Below are positions 33,705-42,864 of a DNA stretch of 64,000 nucleotides, one piece after another. The stretch covers positions 161,758,736 to 161,822,735 of the forward strand of contig NC_080539.1 of NCBI RefSeq assembly GCF_028640845.1. The letters run 5' to 3'. The DNA comes from Ahaetulla prasina. Lineage: Eukaryota; Chordata; Lepidosauria; Squamata; Colubridae. Below the pieces are notes generated by a model that was given only the letters and a program-made list of their open reading frames with translations, was not told the origin of the DNA and searched no databases. The stretch's first letter is position 1, and each line of letters opens with the position of its first letter. Made by a program: the position numbers and the translations under genes.

Positions 33705-34388
33705 GGGAGGTGGTGGCTCAGTGGCTAAGATGCTCAGCTTGTAGATCAGAAGGTCGGCAGTTCAGCAATTCGAATCCCTAGCGCTGCGTAACGGAGTGAG
33801 CTCCCATTACTTGTCCCAGGCTTCTGCCAACCTAGCAGTTTGAAAGCACGTAAAAAATTGTCAGAATATTCATGAACTGGCAGAGACATGGTAACAAGGT
33901 CAGCCAATGAATAGGCATAGCAACTGGATCAGCCAATGAGGGCTGTTTAGAAACAGAAACTTAAGAAAGAAATCTGGGCATTGACTAAGCTCTGTGCTCA
34001 GCTCTAAAACGAAACTAGTCTGGTCTTGTCTGTCTGTAACTCTGAACTGAAAACAGTTCTCTCCTCTGCCATTGATATTGTATATTTATTTTCATGTGCT
34101 GTATTGTATATAAAGAGAAGTTAATGAATCCTGCTGAATCAGTTACCTGTGTGTGCTTTCTGGATTTGATTTTGCAACAAGCTCTGAAAAAAATGCAAAT
34201 AGAAAAATAGGGACCACTTTGGTGGGAAGGTAATAGCGCTCCGTGCGCCTTCAGTGTTTAGTCATGCTGGCCACATGACCATGGAGATGTCTTCGGACAG
34301 CGCTGGCTCTTCAGCTTAGAAACAGAGATGAGCACCGCCCCTAGAACCAAAAATGACTAGCACGCGTGTACGGGGGAACCTTTACCTT
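33705..34388 (+). mobile_element. Sauria-type tRNA SINE split by a solo LTR
   Basis: Head 'gggaggtggtggctcagtgg', 'ggtcggcagttcag', 'ccaacctagcagtttgaaag' to 33858, then resumes at 34190 with 'aaatagggaccactttggtg', 'catgctggccacatgacc' and a tail 'acgggggaacctttacct'. Apart from the insertion the SINE is nearly full length. Confidence 0.88.
33859..34189 (+). mobile_element. Solo LTR inside the Sauria SINE
   Basis: 331 bp starting TGTCAGAATATTC, duplicating AAAAT (33854-33858 and 34190-34194). Two 'cagccaatga' CCAAT-type boxes lie near 33900-33940 and a TATATAAAG box near 34109, a promoter layout on the plus strand. The right end reads CTCTGAAA, probably a decayed CTGACA. Internal sequence was presumably lost by LTR recombination. 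Confidence 0.75.
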
Positions 34389-34935
34389 AAAGTGCATAAT
34401 GATACTTCATTTCGAAAGAATATATCATCAATATTATGAGTCTGGAGCTGTTTCTAGGATACTGAGGGGGGAAAAAAACGTCCATTGTTGATTTGTTCCA
34501 TGTAATGGAATAAGATATAATCATGCTTTTGTGTGCTATGAAACTTTATAAATGACAATGCTTCAAGGTGCCAATGGAATTAACACCATTTAAGCCTCTG
34601 TGATTTTCTGAAGATTGGAATTATTAGCTCAGTCACCTGAAAAACATTAGCCTCTTCATAGATTACATTTTGTGCTCAAGAAGAATTTGTAGGAGGAAAA
34701 TGTATGATGCCACAAATGGTGGATGCCTACATAGAGTAACCTTAGGACTGCAAGGGGTGGGTGGGGGGGACACACTTCAACAATGCAAGGAGAAAGCTTA
34801 ATCCTTTCACAATTGTTACTTGTATTATTCCAGATGGGAAAGAAAGTGTGTGTACACGCAGGCACACAGTAATCCTTCTCTCACTAATAAAGCTATGCAC
34901 GGAATTTTGCTTATATGGTAGGATTTGTTCTGGAG
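34389..34935. other. Unassigned DNA
   Basis: Nothing recognised. Confidence 0.35.
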
Positions 34936-35019
34936 AATCTAATCTAATCTAATCTAATCTAATCTAATCTAATCTAATCTAATCTAATCTAATCTAATCT
35001 AATCTAATCTAATCTAATA
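34936..35019. repeat. (AATCT)n pentanucleotide microsatellite
   Basis: About 16 uninterrupted units, ending directly at the head of the SINE at 35020. Purity suggests recent expansion. Confidence 0.95.
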
Positions 35020-35288
35020 TAGGGCCGTGGTGGCTCAGGCTGTAAGATAGCCTGTTATTAAAACACAGCTGCCTGCAATTACTGCAGGTTCTAGTCCCAC
35101 CAGGCCCAAGGTTGACTCAGCCTTCCATCCTTTATAAGGTAGGTAAAATGAGGACCCAGATTGTTGGGGGCAATAAGTTGACTTTGTAAATATACAAATA
35201 GAATGAGACTATTGCCTTACACACTGTAAGCCACCCTGAGTCTTCGGAAAAGGGCGGGATATAAATGTAAACAAAAAAAATAAATAAA
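35020..35288 (+). mobile_element. tRNA SINE with LINE-type 3' hairpin
   Basis: Head 'agggccgtggtggctcaggc', 'gcaggttctagtcccacc', body 'aggacccagattgttggggg', then 'gccaccctgagtcttcgg...agggcggg' and an A-rich tail. Among the best preserved copies. Confidence 0.9.
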
Positions 35289-35778
35289 TCTATAATCCTT
35301 TATAGTTTGTCTCACTCTAAGGCTTTACATATGGGACATAATCCCTGCCGGAGTATATCAAATTGAGAAAGACTGATCAGTGCTGATTTAATAGTCTATT
35401 ACACTGATGCCGGATGATCTAATAGTCTCTAAATGTAGGTCTACAGATGATGATGGTGATATATAGTGTAAAACTTATTAATGATTTATTAATTTATATA
35501 CAACATAAAACTTATTTATAGTATCTAATTAATCCTAAATGGAGACATGCTAAAAGAAATTGGAAAGGACGGGGAAGGGTAATCAGGTCAAAACATTAAA
35601 ACCTTTCCTAATTTGTAGACTTGACTCTAACCCTGAAACAAACAAATACACACATGCACATTTTTTTGTTGTTGGGCTACATTCATGTCTCTTAAAAATA
35701 AACAACATAAGCAGATGCATTGCTGCATCTTGGTAGCCAGTTCCCGAGTCTTATGCAGCTGAAGGAAGTCAACATGCT
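35289..35778. other. Unassigned DNA
   Basis: Nothing recognised. Confidence 0.35.
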
Positions 35779-35991
35779 GCATCAGAGTGGCGCAGTGGTC
35801 AAAGTGCAATACTGTAGGCTACTTCTGCTGCCTGTCAGCTGCCTGCAATTTGGAGAATCAAATCTCACCAGGCTCAAGGTTGACTCAGCTTGCCATCCTT
35901 CTGAGGTGGGTAAAATAAGGACCCAGATATGGGGGCCATATGCTGACTCTGTAAACTGCTTAGAGAGGGCTATAAAAGCACTGAGAAGTGG

Positions 35992-36496
35992 GATTACGAT
36001 GGATTATACAGTAACTGATACTAAATTGATATTGAACTTGATAACAGCAGCAAGATTCCTGATTGGACAGTACTGGAAGAAAAAAGAACTACCCACAATA
36101 GAAGAATGGATATTGAAAGTTTCTAATTTGGCGGAGATGGCCAAAATCTCAGCCTTTTTGAAAGACAATACTCAAGAAAAATATTTAAACGAATGGAAGA
36201 AATGGATTGACTATATTCAAAATAGATATCAGACTAAGAGATATCAGACTGCCTTTGAATGAAGGATGTAATTTTTTATTTTAAAGGAGGAAGTCAGGAT
36301 ATGCGAAAGAGAAGGATTATAATTGTGTTAGACTTTAAAAATTTAATGTATGAATGTTAGTTTTTTGAACTATACCTTGTGTTTGCTCCGGGAAGTCTGG
36401 GGGAGTGGGGGGGTTTTGAGGGAGGGGGGAGGAAAGGGGGAGGGGGGGAGAAAAACTTATTTCTTTTTGTAAAACTTTTCAAATAAAAAAAAAAAA
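35992..36496 (+). mobile_element. 5'-truncated L1 insertion
   Basis: Last part of ORF2, a short 3' UTR with a G-rich block (36398-36450), and an A tail at 36481-36496. An 18-bp perfect duplication AAAAGCACTGAGAAGTGG flanks it (35974-35991 and 36493-36510, the A run shared with the tail). Confidence 0.88.
36001..36262 (+). pseudogene. L1 ORF2 C-terminal fragment
   Basis: About 86 codons read from the insertion start to a stop at 36260-36262. IPTIEEW-type (LPTIEEWILKV) and AEMAKISAFLKD are the hallmarks of the ORF2 C-terminus. The domain follows RT and helps RNA binding in L1. The start is the truncation point, not an initiation codon; the open frame beginning at 35720 is partly SINE. Confidence 0.75.
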
Positions 36497-36536
36497 GCAC
36501 TGAGAAGTGGTATATAAGTCTAAGTGCTATTACTAT

Positions 36537-36844
36537 CAATAAAGGAAACTAAAATCCACCAGCCTATGGAAAGTGCTCCTTGTCATAAATCAGCAGACAA
36601 GCAGTTTGCCCAACATCAGCATCTGACATAGATATATTTGCCAAATATAGTTCCCTGAAAATCAGTACACTAAATTAAGCAAATACAAAGAATGGATGTA
36701 TGAAACTGAACGCACCCACTTTCCACTTGGGTATTTTCAAAACAGAAACACACTAGACTTTTAGTAATAAATTGTTTTATGTACTGTATCAAGCTACTCC
36801 CAATTTTTGTCTTTATTTTCTTTTTTTTTTCATAAATATCCCCA
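36537..36844. other. Unassigned DNA
   Basis: Nothing recognised; poly-T at 36822-36830 lies next to the candidate frame that follows. Confidence 0.35.
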
Positions 36845-37030
36845 TCAATACTCCAATAATTCTTTGCGGCTCTTCCTCCAGCTCTGATTGATCAGACTAG
36901 GAGGTTTCTTCCTGCTTGTTATATTGGACTTTGCCTGGTAATATCCTTTGGCCTTGTGCTTTGAATCCTTGCCAGAGTAAGAAAAGCCAATACCATACAT
37001 TAGTTCCCTTGAAGATTTGACAACAGTCAT
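36845..37030 (-). CDS. Candidate small ORF of unknown function
   Basis: A 61-codon frame, basic and Lys/Ser-rich (for example KKPPSLINQSWRKSRKELLEY), whose ATG lies in the GTCAT target of the gypsy element. Before that insertion the upstream DNA was 41558 onwards. A+T-rich sequence with A runs follows the stop, so a retrocopy is possible. I do not recognise the protein, and no splice or other feature supports it. Chance frame is the main alternative. Confidence 0.18.
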   Translation of the reverse strand: MTVVKSSRELMYGIGFSYSGKDSKHKAKGYYQAKSNITSRKKPPSLINQSWRKSRKELLEY

Positions 37031-37220
37031 TGTTAGATTCGGGCAATAACGAGGCAGGAGACCAGATGAGTAACAACAGCTCTTTACTATATGGTGAACC
37101 CAGCAGCAAACAACGGTAAAACCCCTCCTTATATACAGTTCAGCTGGAGGCTTCAGCCAATTAGCAACGTGCTATTTCCCGCTCTTATTTTCCCTCCAAA
37201 ACCCTTAAAGATACATTACA
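37031..37220 (-). repeat. 3' LTR of the gypsy element
   Basis: 190 bp, TGTAATG...CTAACA on the minus strand. It has a TATATAAGG box and an ATTGG (inverted CCAAT) motif, consistent with a promoter in the 5' copy. Confidence 0.95.
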
Positions 37221-37235
37221 CTCCTCCCCTCCCAG
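37221..37235 (-). other. Polypurine tract
   Basis: Minus strand CTGGGAGGGGAGGAG directly upstream of the 3' LTR, the position of the plus-strand DNA synthesis primer. Confidence 0.85.
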
Positions 37236-37270
37236 AAAACTTTTTACCCCTATTTACATAAAATGAATAA

Positions 37271-38055
37271 TTATTTTTCTATGTAGTCACGTAAGTACGC
37301 AGGGCGTCTCCTAACTCTTTCGGACCTGCGCAGTTCATTATCTGGGAGTGAGTCGAGCTGGCCGGAGGGACTGTTCGTTCCTCTCAGCTCCTCCTCCAGG
37401 CCATCCGGCCTTGGATTACTTGCAGAGTCGTTCCTGCTTTCCTTCGGAGGGACCGGTTGGTGTCGCTGGAACTCAGATAAGTCCTGCGGTTTTCTCGGGT
37501 TTGAGTTAGCTGTGGATTCAATCATTGGATAGTCAGGGCCTGTTTCGTCTGTTTCTAGACTTGTGGCTATTCTTTTTCTTAACTGGTCTATGTGGCGTTT
37601 CCAAACCCGGCCATCCTCTATTTCTACGAGATATGATTTGGGCCCGGTTGTTTCTAGTATTGTTCCCTTTTGCCAGTTTGGGCCTTCACCATAATTGTGT
37701 GCCCATACGGAACTCCCTACTGTCAATTCTCTTGTTTTGCCCGGTGTTGTTTTGTACCCGTCTGGTGTGTAGTTCGGGTTTAAACGGTCTAACGGGCATC
37801 TAAGCTTTCTCCCCATCAGTAGCTCGGCTGGGCTGCGGCCAGTCGCTACACAAGGGGTTCTGTGTTGTACCGCTAAGAAGGTGTCAATTTTTAATTGCCA
37901 ATCGCCTGGCCTGAGTCTGGACAATGCCTCTTTTGCACTCCGGACGAAACGCTCTGCAAGGCCGTTCGTCGCAGGGTGGAAAGGCGCCGAGAGGACATGC
38001 CGGATGCCCTCTTCCGCCAAGTACCCCTCAAATAGGGTTGCAGTGAACTGTGGCC
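37271..38055 (-). pseudogene. Gypsy integrase, catalytic end and C-terminal domain
   Basis: Continues the integrase core after a frameshift near 38055. FRQRPQFTATLFEGYL and HPATNGLAERFVRSAKEAL include the Glu of the D,D(35)E triad, followed by RSPAELLMGRKLR and the GPY-type module TGPKSYLVEIEDGRVWKRHIDQLRKR, and then a charged tail to the stop. It is needed for joining the cDNA to host DNA. The frame extends upstream to 38317, but that part is a shadow. No chromodomain is seen. Confidence 0.85.
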
Positions 38056-39063
38056 GTTGTCTGAAACTAGGGTGTCTGGTAACCCGTGTGTTACAAAAAG
38101 GTGTCTCAGTACTGAAATGACAGCCTCGGCGGTCATGGATTTCATTAGAATGATTTCCAGCCATTTGGAAAATGCGTCTACCACTATTAGGAATGTTTGG
38201 CCGTGGAAGGGGCCGGAAAAATCGATATGGATTCGGGACCATGGGCCCTGGGGTTTTTCCCACTCTCGGATTGGGGCCGTTGGTGGTAGTGGTCTGGATT
38301 CCTGGCATGCTTGGCATTTCCCAACCCTATCGCTAATCTCCATGTCCATCAAGGGCCACCACACATAGCTCCTGGCTAAACCCTTCATTCTCACGATTCC
38401 AGGATGGCCTTCGTGCAGAAGTTCCAGAACTTTTTTCCGCAATTTCTCTGGGACCACCACTCTATCCCCCCAGAGCAAACACCCCCCTTGCACCGACAAT
38501 TCCCCCTGCTTTTTTACATATTCCCTAAAACGCTCACCCACAGCGGGCCATCCTCTTTGCACCCAACCCATTACAGTCCTTAGTGTAATGTCCTTGTACG
38601 AAGCCCGAGCCACCTCCTTGGAAGTGACTGGACCAGAGTCCAAAGAGTCAATTAACAAGACGGGTGTGCCCGGAGTGGGGTCTTCGATAGTCGCTGGTAA
38701 AGGGCATCTGCTCAAGGCGTCTGCATGCCCTAACTCCTTTCCTGGCCGATGTAGCAGTTTGTAAGAATATGCAGCCAGAAAGATAGTCCATCGGGTCAAT
38801 CTGGGCGAAAGTGCCACGGGCGTTGGGCGGTCGCCCGCCAGCAACCCTAGCAAGGGTCTATGGTCTGTGACGATTTCGAAGTCGCGACCGAAAACATATT
38901 CATGGAACTTCTTTACCCGGAGACTATGGCCAAGGCTTCCTATCCAACTGACTATAGTTCCTTTCAGCTGAGGACATTGTTCGGGAGTAAACGCTATAGG
39001 GGCTTCTGTGCCATTTGGCAGCCTGTGGCTGAGCACAGCCCCACCCGTAGGGGGATGCATCAC
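37891..39063 (-). pseudogene. Gypsy RNase H end and integrase core
   Basis: A 390-codon frame. The first third completes RNase H (VTDHRPLLGLL, LAAYSYKLLHRPGKELGHADALSR). Then comes the integrase zinc domain (HEGHPGIVRMKGLAR with later CQACQ) and the core (WSRIHIDFSGPF with the first catalytic Asp, LVSDNG with the second). Residues after VSDNG are out of frame, so the Glu lies in the next entry. The first Met is not the true start. It is the best evidence for full pol order. Confidence 0.9.
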
Positions 39064-39256
39064 AAACTAGCACCAATGGTAGTGTGCTATTGTATTGTAT
39101 CAATAGGCTATCGCTAGACAGGAGGTTTTTTATTGCTTCGAATGCTCTAGCTTCCGCCTTTCCCCAAGACCATGCAGCATTTTTTCCTAGTAATTTGTGT
39201 AGCGGCTCGGCTATGGTAGCCTTATTTTTAAAAACCGTAAAATTTACCAGACCCAA
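38924..39256 (-). pseudogene. Gypsy RT connection and RNase H start
   Basis: Contains FKNKATIAEPLHKLLGK and LVLVCDASPYGWGC, where CDAS holds the first RNase H Asp, then SSAERNYSQLDR with the Glu. It overlaps the next pol frame by 140 bp in a different phase, so a frameshift lies near 38950. RNase H removes the RNA strand after reverse transcription. Confidence 0.85.
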
Positions 39257-39340
39257 AACGCCTGCAACTCTGTTTTGTTTTGGGGTGCTGGGGCCTTTCT
39301 GATTGCCCTAACCTTGCTCTCAGTGGGTGGATCCTCCTGT

Positions 39341-40891
39341 CTATCCGTAGCCCAGGAATTCTACGGATCCTACCCCGATCTGGCACTTGTTTAATTTGAC
39401 TTTTAGACCGGCGGACCGGAAAATACTTAAAACTTTTCTCAGTCGCACCCCAAGTTCTTCCATATTGTCGGCGGATACCAGTACGTCATCAAAGTACGGT
39501 ACTACCCCGGGGAGCCCCTGCAGAAGCCGCTCCATTAAATTTTGAAATAACCCTGGTGCCACACTGACCCCAAATTGTAACCTGGTGCATTTGAAAGCAC
39601 CCCTGTGCGTTACGATAGTTTGAGCTTCGGCCGTGCTGCTATCTACGGGTAACTGCTGGTAGGCTTGGGCCAAATCTAGTTTAGCAAAAACCTGCCCCTG
39701 CCCTAACGAATGTAGCAAGTGTTGCACCACTGGGACGGGGTAAGCGCTTTTTTGCAAAGCTTTGTTTAGCGTCGCCTTGTAATCGGCGCAAATCCTGACT
39801 GACCCGTCTGGTTTCACTGGGGTGACTATCGGCGTCTCCCACTTCGCATGATCGACTGGCACTAGTATCCCCTGGCTTACTAGTTTGTCCAGTTCCCGGT
39901 CAATCTTGGGCTTCAGGGTGAAGGGAACCCTCCTAGCCTTTAAACGGATAGGGGCAACTTGAGGGTCTAGGTTGAAGGAGATAGGGGTCCCCTTGTACTT
40001 GCCCAGGCAGTCTTTGAAAACGTCCTCGAACTCCTTCATGAGTTCGTCCTTGAGGTCGACTTCATTTCGGAAGACTCCGGTCACTCCCATGCCCAATGCC
40101 CGGAACCAGTCTAGTCCCAACAAACTCGGCAGAGTCCCATCGACGATGGTGATGGGCAGAGTTTTTTCGAACTGTCCATACTTGACGTGGACGGTCGTCG
40201 CCCCTCGGACAGGGATCCTGTTCCCTTGATAGTCCTGCACTCGTAGCTTCTGTGGCCGCAGTTTGCGTTTCGCGATAGCCGGCAAGTTTTTTTCTAAGTT
40301 GCTCCAGGACATGATCGTAATTGAAGATCCAGTGTCCACTTCCATTCGGCACGGCACTCCTTCGATGAGTGTTTTAACAAAGATTTTTTTTTCTAGGCGT
40401 GTTGATGCCTGGCCCACTCTCACGGCGGTCTGATTCAACTTCGCGCCTTTTTTCCCTTGACCAATCCCGGGCCGTTTCGCGGTTCCCGCGCTTTGATTGG
40501 TCGGTTTGAATTTTTGGCGGGAAGGTTGGGGCGCTCGGCAGGCTTTCGCGATGTGCCCTTTTTTTTCACATCGCCGACACGTGGCATCCTTAAATTTGCA
40601 ATGTTGCCGTTGGTGTTGGCCCCCGCAACTCGCGCATTCGCCCCGGTCTTCCTCTCCGGCCTCCCGGTGTGGAAGACTTCTTCCTCTTCCTCCTCTTCCG
40701 ACTCGGCCTGGACTTCCTCGTTGTGGACCGGGGTTGTTTTCGCTGCCGCCCCTGGCGCGACCGGCTTTTGTAGTGTTTCTGCCGCTTGGGTAGACATCTC
40801 GTGAGCCCTTGCCTCGTCCAGGGCGATTGCGAGCGTTAGGTTGCTTCTGGACAGCAGCCGCCGTCGCAAACGGATGTCCCTGACCCCGCAA
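39341..40891 (-). pseudogene. Gypsy gag C-terminus, protease and reverse transcriptase
   Basis: One open frame of 516 codons. In order: a nucleocapsid with a canonical CCHC knuckle (CRRCEKKGHIAKAC) near residue 103, the aspartic protease active site VDTGSSITIM near 185, and the RT with FAKLDLAQAYQQLP (first Asp), QFGVSVAPGLFQNLME and YFDDVLV (catalytic pair). It ends at VEFLGY, where a shift leads to the RNase H frame. The first 75 or so codons overlap gag in another phase and are a shadow. It makes the polyprotein that matures particles and copies RNA into cDNA. Confidence 0.92.
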
Positions 40892-41292
40892 ATTAGCTGG
40901 TCGAGCAACGCGTCTTCCAAGTCTCGGTACTCACAATGGTTCGCGGCTTTCCTCAGTGCTGCCATGTACACACTGATGGACTCGCCCTCTTGCTGCATGC
41001 GCTGCCTTAATTCGAACCGTTGAACGAACTTGGAAGGCGTTGGTGCATAGTGGGCTTTCAAAACAGTCTGCAGAGTTTGCCACGGTACCGCCTGTACCGG
41101 CGTTGGCTCAGAAAGCGATTCCGCGGTGTCGAAAACCTCGGGACCGCAGTGACTCAGGAAGTACGCCCGTTTCCTGTTGTCCGAGACTCCTTGGAGCTCG
41201 TTGGCTTCGAGGAAACACTCGAAGCGAGCCATGTATGACCCCCATTTTTCTTTGGCTGGGTCGAATGGCGCTGGCGGTGTATAGCTGGACAT
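40435..41292 (-). CDS. Gypsy gag, capsid region
   Basis: 285 codons beginning MSSYTPPAPFDPAKEKWGSY, 75 bp inside the 5' LTR, which fixes the start. The capsid-like part has WETLQ-type WQTLQTVLKAHYAPTP and the helical FVQRFELRQRMQQEGESISVYMAALRKAANHC block typical of gypsy gag, then an acidic run. The zinc knuckle lies in the -1 phase within the next frame, so translation must slip near 40660, or an indel has broken gag; codons after that point are shadow. Gag assembles the cytoplasmic particle. Confidence 0.85.
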   Translation of the reverse strand: MSSYTPPAPFDPAKEKWGSYMARFECFLEANELQGVSDNRKRAYFLSHCGPEVFDTAESLSEPTPVQAVPWQTLQTVLKAHYAPTPSKFVQRFELRQRMQQEGESISVYMAALRKAANHCEYRDLEDALLDQLICGVRDIRLRRRLLSRSNLTLAIALDEARAHEMSTQAAETLQKPVAPGAAAKTTPVHNEEVQAESEEEEEEEVFHTGRPERKTGANARVAGANTNGNIANLRMPRVGDVKKKGTSRKPAERPNLPAKNSNRPIKAREPRNGPGLVKGKKARS

Positions 41293-41348
41293 CGTTGCTA
41301 ACCGCCCCTATTTTGCTGGGTTCGTTCCTGGTGCTCTTTTGCCTCGAG

Positions 41349-41366
41349 ATCCCACCTTCGTCGCCA
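41349..41366 (-). other. Primer binding site
   Basis: One base inside the 5' LTR the minus strand reads TGGCGACGAAGGTGGG. TGG pairs with the CCA end of a tRNA primer. I cannot name the tRNA with confidence. Confidence 0.8.
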
Positions 41367-41367
41367 G

Positions 41368-41557
41368 TGTTAGATTTGGGCAATAACGAGGCAGGAGACC
41401 AGATGAGTAACAACAGCTCTTTACTATATGGTGAACCCAGCAGCAAACAACGGTAAAACCCCTCCTTATATACAGTTCAGCTGGAGGCTTCAGCCAATTA
41501 GCAACGTGCTATTTCCCGCTCTTATTTTCCCTCCAAAACCCTTAAAGATACATTACA
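41368..41557 (-). repeat. 5' LTR of the gypsy element
   Basis: Identical to 37031-37220 except for one base. Being upstream of gag, its TATATAAGG box would drive transcription. Confidence 0.95.
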
Positions 41558-41746
41558 GTCATGTCAGCCCTTCCTCTGAGTTATGAGAGCAGACGCGGCT
41601 TCATAAAACACGCCCTTCCTGATGTGCCAAAGTCTTTCAATCTGAGGCAGAAGTTAAAGAGTTTTGCCATGGCAAAGGGTGCTAGCGTGCTTTGTAATTG
41701 CAATGTTCAATGGCTCTTGCCGCAAGGGGCAATAGGGGATCAGCTG
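41558..41746. other. Host flank between two insertions
   Basis: GTCAT duplication and about 180 bp of anonymous DNA. Removing the gypsy element joins this to 37030; removing the hAT-like element at 41747-42332 joins it to 42341. A plus-strand frame (41561-41761) runs out into the MITE and I do not call it. Confidence 0.45.
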
Positions 41747-42332
41747 CAGGAGTGGGACTGAAAATTTTTAGCAATCAGTCTCTGCCCGGTTGCTGGGTGG
41801 GCGTGCCCATGGGGGCATGGCTTATTCGACTTCCTGCACCATGGTGTGTGTGTGGGGGGGTGTTTTCACCCTCCCCAGGTTCTGGAGGCTTTTCTTGCAC
41901 CTCTGGGAGGGCAAAAAGGGCCTCCCCAGGCTCCAGAGGCCCTCTGGAGACCCTCCAGAGGAGGGAAATGGCCCCGTTTTTGGATTTCCAGTCATCCCGG
42001 TAGGCCCATTTTTCATCCTCCCAGCTTCGGAGGTTTTCCTGGAGCCTCTAGGAGGGTGAAAAGGACCTGCCCCAGGCTTTGGAGTCCCTCCAGAGGCCAG
42101 AAATGGGCCCATTTCCAGACCTCCGGGAGGCCCATTTTTCATCCTTCCAGAGCCTCTGAGCACACAGCACTTACCTTGCATCCAAAATGGGCCATGTAGA
42201 GATTCTTAGGAGGGGAGGGGCAGGGTGGGGGGGGGGACAGCCAGTCCTTGCAACTACTGGTTCAGTGAACCCGATGTAAAATTAACATCTGGTCCACCCA
42301 AACCTGTCCGAACCGGCTGAATCCCACCCCTG
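41747..42332. mobile_element. Long hAT-like MITE (586 bp)
   Basis: Starts CAGGAGTGGGACTGAAA, ends GAATCCCACCCCTG, with a perfect 8-bp duplication ATCAGCTG (41739-41746 and 42333-42340). The GC-rich middle has repeated 'ctccagaggcc' and 'cccatttttcatcc' phrases, as in the member at 54602. No transposase. Confidence 0.88.
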
Positions 42333-42340
42333 ATCAGCTG

Positions 42341-42792
42341 AGTAACATGAGTACATAATGGCAAAATCCAAGGCCAAATACAGAGGTGGTAGTCAAATGG
42401 CCACAGGTGAGCATTAGCTTATCGTGTAGCAGCTGTGGCAGCTGTGCCAATGGAGACAGAAGTCAACAGTCAGTTGAGAGGGTAGAGCCAATTCATGAAA
42501 AGACAAGTTATTTAAATCATACAGTGGCCCACCACTTAGGACTTGTAAAAAGAACCAAATATAACTCTCTGGTTGGTCTGGGTCACATGAATAGAGCTGA
42601 GATAGTTAGTGTGTCTGGTTCAAAAGTCTGATTCTGATTCCACAGAGTGTAAAGCGCTGGCACATATTGAAGCCTAGATGTATACTATAGTCCAAGCATC
42701 TTAGAATATTTTGCTGTTCTTTCTCCAACCATAACTTCAGATAATTTGAGGGAATACTCTGCTGAAACTGTAATGTTTTATGGAAATTCTTT
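42341..42792. other. Unassigned DNA
   Basis: Nothing recognised. Confidence 0.35.
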
Positions 42793-42864
42793 CCCCTTTC
42801 CTTTCCTTTCCTTTCCTTTCCTTTCCTTTCCTTTCCTTTCCTTTCCTTTCCTTTCCTTTCCTTT
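42793..42864. repeat. (CTTTC)n pentanucleotide microsatellite
   Basis: About 14 nearly perfect units, a strand-asymmetric pyrimidine tract. Confidence 0.95.

Larger units (their letters stand above)
35779..36536 (+). mobile_element. tRNA SINE split by a truncated L1
   Basis: 35779-35991 holds head and body ('gagtggcgcagtggtcaaag', 'aggttgactcagcttgcc'); 36511-36536 holds the 'tatataagtctaagtgctatt' tail. The L1 at 35992-36496 interrupts it after AGCACTGAGAAGTGG. Confidence 0.88.
37031..41557 (-). mobile_element. Complete Ty3/gypsy LTR retrotransposon
   Basis: 4527 bp with two 190-bp LTRs, flanked by GTCAT (37026-37030 and 41558-41562). Minus-strand order: 5' LTR, PBS, gag, protease, RT, RNase H, integrase, polypurine tract, 3' LTR; this is the gypsy order, with integrase after RNase H, and no env. 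The LTRs differ at one position (C at 37040, T at 41377), so the insertion is recent. Several frameshifts split pol. RT and integrase features resemble the Mag-like lineage, a tentative placement. Confidence 0.96.

Noticed and set aside
34936..35019. CRISPR-like array
   Set aside because: Units of 5 bp with no spacers; a microsatellite.
39972..40229. Plus-strand frames over the gypsy element
   Set aside because: They are antisense shadows of gag and pol.
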